Below, one piece after another: positions 62,489 through 64,000 of a stretch of 64,000 nucleotides of DNA (the stretch's first letter is position 1; each line of letters begins with the position of its first letter). Source of the stretch: Paenibacillus sp. L3-i20 (GTDB taxonomy: Bacteria > Bacillota > Bacilli > Paenibacillales > Paenibacillaceae); assembly GCF_022180385.2 (NCBI RefSeq), contig NZ_BQME02000001.1:512501-576500 (forward strand), read 5' to 3'. The notes below the pieces were generated by a model. It saw only the letters and a program-made list of their open reading frames with translations. It was not told the DNA's origin and did no database searches. The position numbers were made by a program, and so were the translations under genes.

Positions 62489-62974
62489 TCAACCCATTAC
62501 AAGCTCTGCCGCCCCCTTAATATTCCATTCAATAGGTCCCATTACAGAGAAACGTCTAGGATATTCCATTTTTGCAATTATGATGACACCTGGACGTTGC
62601 AAAGTAACTTCGAAATCATAAGTATCGTTGCGATAGTAAAATGGAAAGCTTTTATCGCTATTTATAATATCAAAAACAACGACTTCTACTTGGTCCTTAA
62701 GGAACGAATTGTGCAGCGGCATTAGACTTGCATCTAGCAATAAATTTGCTTGTAAATAAAGTAAAGCTGCACCCTTAGCCGAGGAACTATCTATCTTCAA
62801 AACACCTTCGCTTAACGCTGTTTTATCAAACTGTTGAGCGGCCGCATGAGCCGCCCTATTAACGGCACGTTTGCCTTGAAACAATGTCTTCATAGCCATT
62901 TCTTCTTCAACCTGGAGCAGATGAACCGATAGCCACACGATCATCATCGCAACAATAAGCACAAGCTTGTACAA
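62489..62974 (-). CDS. Small membrane-anchored protein, TadE-like, unrecognised family
   Basis: 161 residues. One N-terminal hydrophobic segment (residues 2-22), then AMKTLFQGKRAVNRAAHAAAQQFDK, a helix like the stem of TadE-type pseudopilins, and a beta-rich tail. It starts at TTG 62974, ten bases after GGAGG. It lies 20 nt downstream of a protein of similar layout. The family is not identified; a pilus or secretion role is inferred from shape and neighbours. Confidence 0.68.
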   Translation of the reverse strand: MYKLVLIVAMMIVWLSVHLLQVEEEMAMKTLFQGKRAVNRAAHAAAQQFDKTALSEGVLKIDSSSAKGAALLYLQANLLLDASLMPLHNSFLKDQVEVVVFDIINSDKSFPFYYRNDTYDFEVTLQRPGVIIIAKMEYPRRFSVMGPIEWNIKGAAELVMG

Positions 62975-62994
62975 CTTCCTCGTGCCTCCTTCCC

Positions 62995-63420
62995 CTACGG
63001 AACATACTCACTCATCTTCATACCATATGCACGCATTGACGCATCTGCTGACACTGGTGTTATACCAATTAAGGAATCGATGACAAATAAGTTTTCATAA
63101 GGATAACTGATGGAAAGCGATATGCCCGTTCCTCTTGATACAGGAGCACTTCTAATTGTGGGATCAACGCCGCTGGTGGTGCTATATTCATAACGAATGG
63201 AGCCCGCTTTCAGTCCAAACTTAACGAGACGTTCACTCGATTGCCTCTCCATATCCTTGCTTATGTATCCATATGCTCCGCTAGCACCAACCTCAAGCAA
63301 GTAATCGACTTCCTGTTGCAGTACAGCTTGTCTTACAATAACAACATGTTTGTAGATAGGAGAAAACATGATCCAGCACAACATTGCAGAAAACAGAACA
63401 AACAATAAAATCTGCTTCAT
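62995..63420 (-). CDS. Small membrane-anchored protein, TadE-like
   Basis: 141 residues with one N-terminal membrane segment (ILLFVLFSAMLCWIMFSPIYK). Then comes a helix with RQAVLQQEVDYLLEVGASGAYGYIS, the type of sequence found in pseudopilins, and a beta-rich C-terminus. It overlaps the stop of the 48-residue peptide gene in ATGA and follows AAGGG. It is probably part of a surface assembly with its neighbours. Confidence 0.7.
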   Translation of the reverse strand: MKQILLFVLFSAMLCWIMFSPIYKHVVIVRQAVLQQEVDYLLEVGASGAYGYISKDMERQSSERLVKFGLKAGSIRYEYSTTSGVDPTIRSAPVSRGTGISLSISYPYENLFVIDSLIGITPVSADASMRAYGMKMSEYVP

Positions 63421-63563
63421 GGGCTCATTCCCTTAATATATTCACCCATTGCTCCGCCCGATCGTTTGACTTGACGTTTCATTCCGTTTTCTCCCTCTGC
63501 AACAGACGTATAGATCAGAACCGCCGTTATAATCAACATTAACGTTGCGAGAATCGCGCGTAT
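63417..63563 (-). CDS. 48-residue membrane peptide with apparent AUA start
   Basis: The frame has no ATG, GTG or TTG at the right place. ATA 63563 is nine bases after GGAGG. The peptide then runs [I]RAILATLMLIITAVLIYTS, followed by a charged tail (VAEGENGMKRQVKRSGGA). It lines up from the first residue with the 49-residue peptide encoded at 63668-63817 (MRNILMTVMLLVVVIVLFNS). If the start were ATG at 63539, most of the conserved N-terminus would be lost. The stop overlaps the next gene in ATGA. The peptide is one membrane helix; the function is unknown. A base error at the start is the main alternative. Confidence 0.6.
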   Translation of the reverse strand: MRAILATLMLIITAVLIYTSVAEGENGMKRQVKRSGGAMGEYIKGMSP

Positions 63564-63667
63564 ACTTAAGCACCTCCAACTTCCAAACTCCATTCATCAT
63601 ATTGCAGATTTTTACTTAAACCATATGTTTATCTCTTTCTTCAATATAAGTAACTATGTCATCGCTA

Positions 63668-63817
63668 TTATGGCAATAGCTCGCTAATTTTTGTGTTTGC
63701 TGCATTTCCTTGCGATTGAACCTGGCTTCTCGTTCCTGTTGTATCTTTAGCGATAATGGAGTTGAACAATACAATTACTACAACCAGTAGCATCACCGTC
63801 ATCAAAATATTACGCAT
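63668..63817 (-). CDS. 49-residue membrane peptide
   Basis: ATG 63817 is seven bases after a strong GGGAGG. One membrane helix (ILMTVMLLVVVIVLFNSII) is followed by a polar tail rich in Thr, Gln and Asn (AKDTTGTRSQVQSQGNAANTKISELLP). It looks like a paralogue of the 48-residue peptide downstream. It starts 32 nt after the stop of the partial gene at the right edge. Too short for most gene finders; the function is unknown. Confidence 0.7.
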   Translation of the reverse strand: MRNILMTVMLLVVVIVLFNSIIAKDTTGTRSQVQSQGNAANTKISELLP

Positions 63818-63849
63818 GCTATCACCTCCCTTCAGTTATGAACGATTCA

Positions 63850-64000
63850 TTAACCTAAAGATTGAAACAGCTTTTGACCTTCCATTACCCAAGGATAAAT
63901 AAAAACTTGAAACGTATATAAAATAGGAATACCCGCAATTGTAAACAACACATAAGAGGTTGATTCCTTTCGGCCCTCTTTGGCTAATTCTAGCTTCTCC
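63850..64000 (-). CDS. C-terminal end of a membrane protein, possibly TadC/T2SS-F type
   Basis: The last 49 residues of a gene that enters from the right edge. The tail has EKLELAKEGRKESTSYV, then a membrane segment (LFTIAGIPILYTFQVFIYPWVMEG) and ends QKLFQSLG. A final membrane helix suits a type II secretion F/TadC-like protein, which would fit the TadE-like genes downstream, but the fragment is too short for a firm call. Confidence 0.5.
   Translation of the reverse strand, partial: EKLELAKEGRKESTSYVLFTIAGIPILYTFQVFIYPWVMEGQKLFQSLG

Overview
The window reads as a chromosomal segment of a low-to-mid GC, endospore-forming Firmicute of the Paenibacillaceae type. Nearly every recognisable protein has its closest relatives, as far as I can judge from remembered sequences, in Bacillus and Paenibacillus: PerR, GatCAB, YwaC/RelP, caa3 oxidase, YhcN/YlaJ lipoprotein, CsoR-CopZ, YclNOPQ, the SigY-Yxl operon and YdbS-YdbT. 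Shine-Dalgarno sequences are strong (GGAGG-like), TTG and GTG starts are common, and most operons end in clear intrinsic terminators. I see no rRNA, tRNA, transposase, phage gene or CRISPR array.

Layout. 1-4.6 kb: a truncated GH18 glycosidase, perR, a large membrane/DUF4097 protein and an MgtC-like protein. 4.6-9.6 kb: gatCAB with its promoter and terminator, a hypothetical gene and a small alarmone synthetase. 9.6-14.9 kb: a sugar or polyol module (Gfo/Idh oxidoreductase plus TIM-barrel isomerase, divergent from an AraC regulator), a cupin with a Gln/Asn-rich pentapeptide-repeat tail, and a ROK repressor. 15.1-20.3 kb: split chromate-type transporter, uracil permease, adaA-adaB alkylation repair and a PatB-type lyase. 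20.5-23.3 kb: ssuBCA sulfonate uptake. 23.3-24.1 kb: a poorly coding gap with orphan terminator hairpins. 24.1-32.5 kb: a MacAB-like exporter, a small lipoprotein, and a five-gene GntR(YtrA-type)/double ABC transporter operon with a very clear operator.

32.6-38.0 kb: cytochrome caa3 oxidase genes ctaC-D-E-F, then ctaG-ctaM. 38.4-43.3 kb: a YhcN/YlaJ lipoprotein, a DUF421 protein, an intergenic region with possible RNA structure, csoR-copZ with two CsoR-like sites, and a GDPD-MFS pair. 43.3-49.5 kb: YitT-like protein, a small acidic protein, a heterodimeric ABC exporter, glutathione peroxidase and YuiD. 49.7-53.5 kb: a YclNOPQ-type siderophore importer under a perfect Fur box. 53.6-57.0 kb: transketolase, a divergent LysR regulator and a HesB-like protein. 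57.1-60.2 kb: an ECF sigma factor operon matching sigY-yxlCDEFG. 60.4-62.4 kb: ydbS-ydbT. 62.5-64.0 kb: a cluster of small membrane proteins that may belong to a Tad-like pilus or secretion locus and runs off the window.

Themes are metal and oxidative stress (PerR, CsoR, Fur, glutathione peroxidase), envelope stress and export (several ABC systems, SigY), and respiration. The least explained items are the two paralogous 48-49 aa membrane peptides near 63.5 kb, one of which seems to start at AUA; the repeat-tailed cupin; and the structured non-coding stretches near 23.5 and 40.3 kb. All identifications come from reading the sequence by eye; no database search was run.
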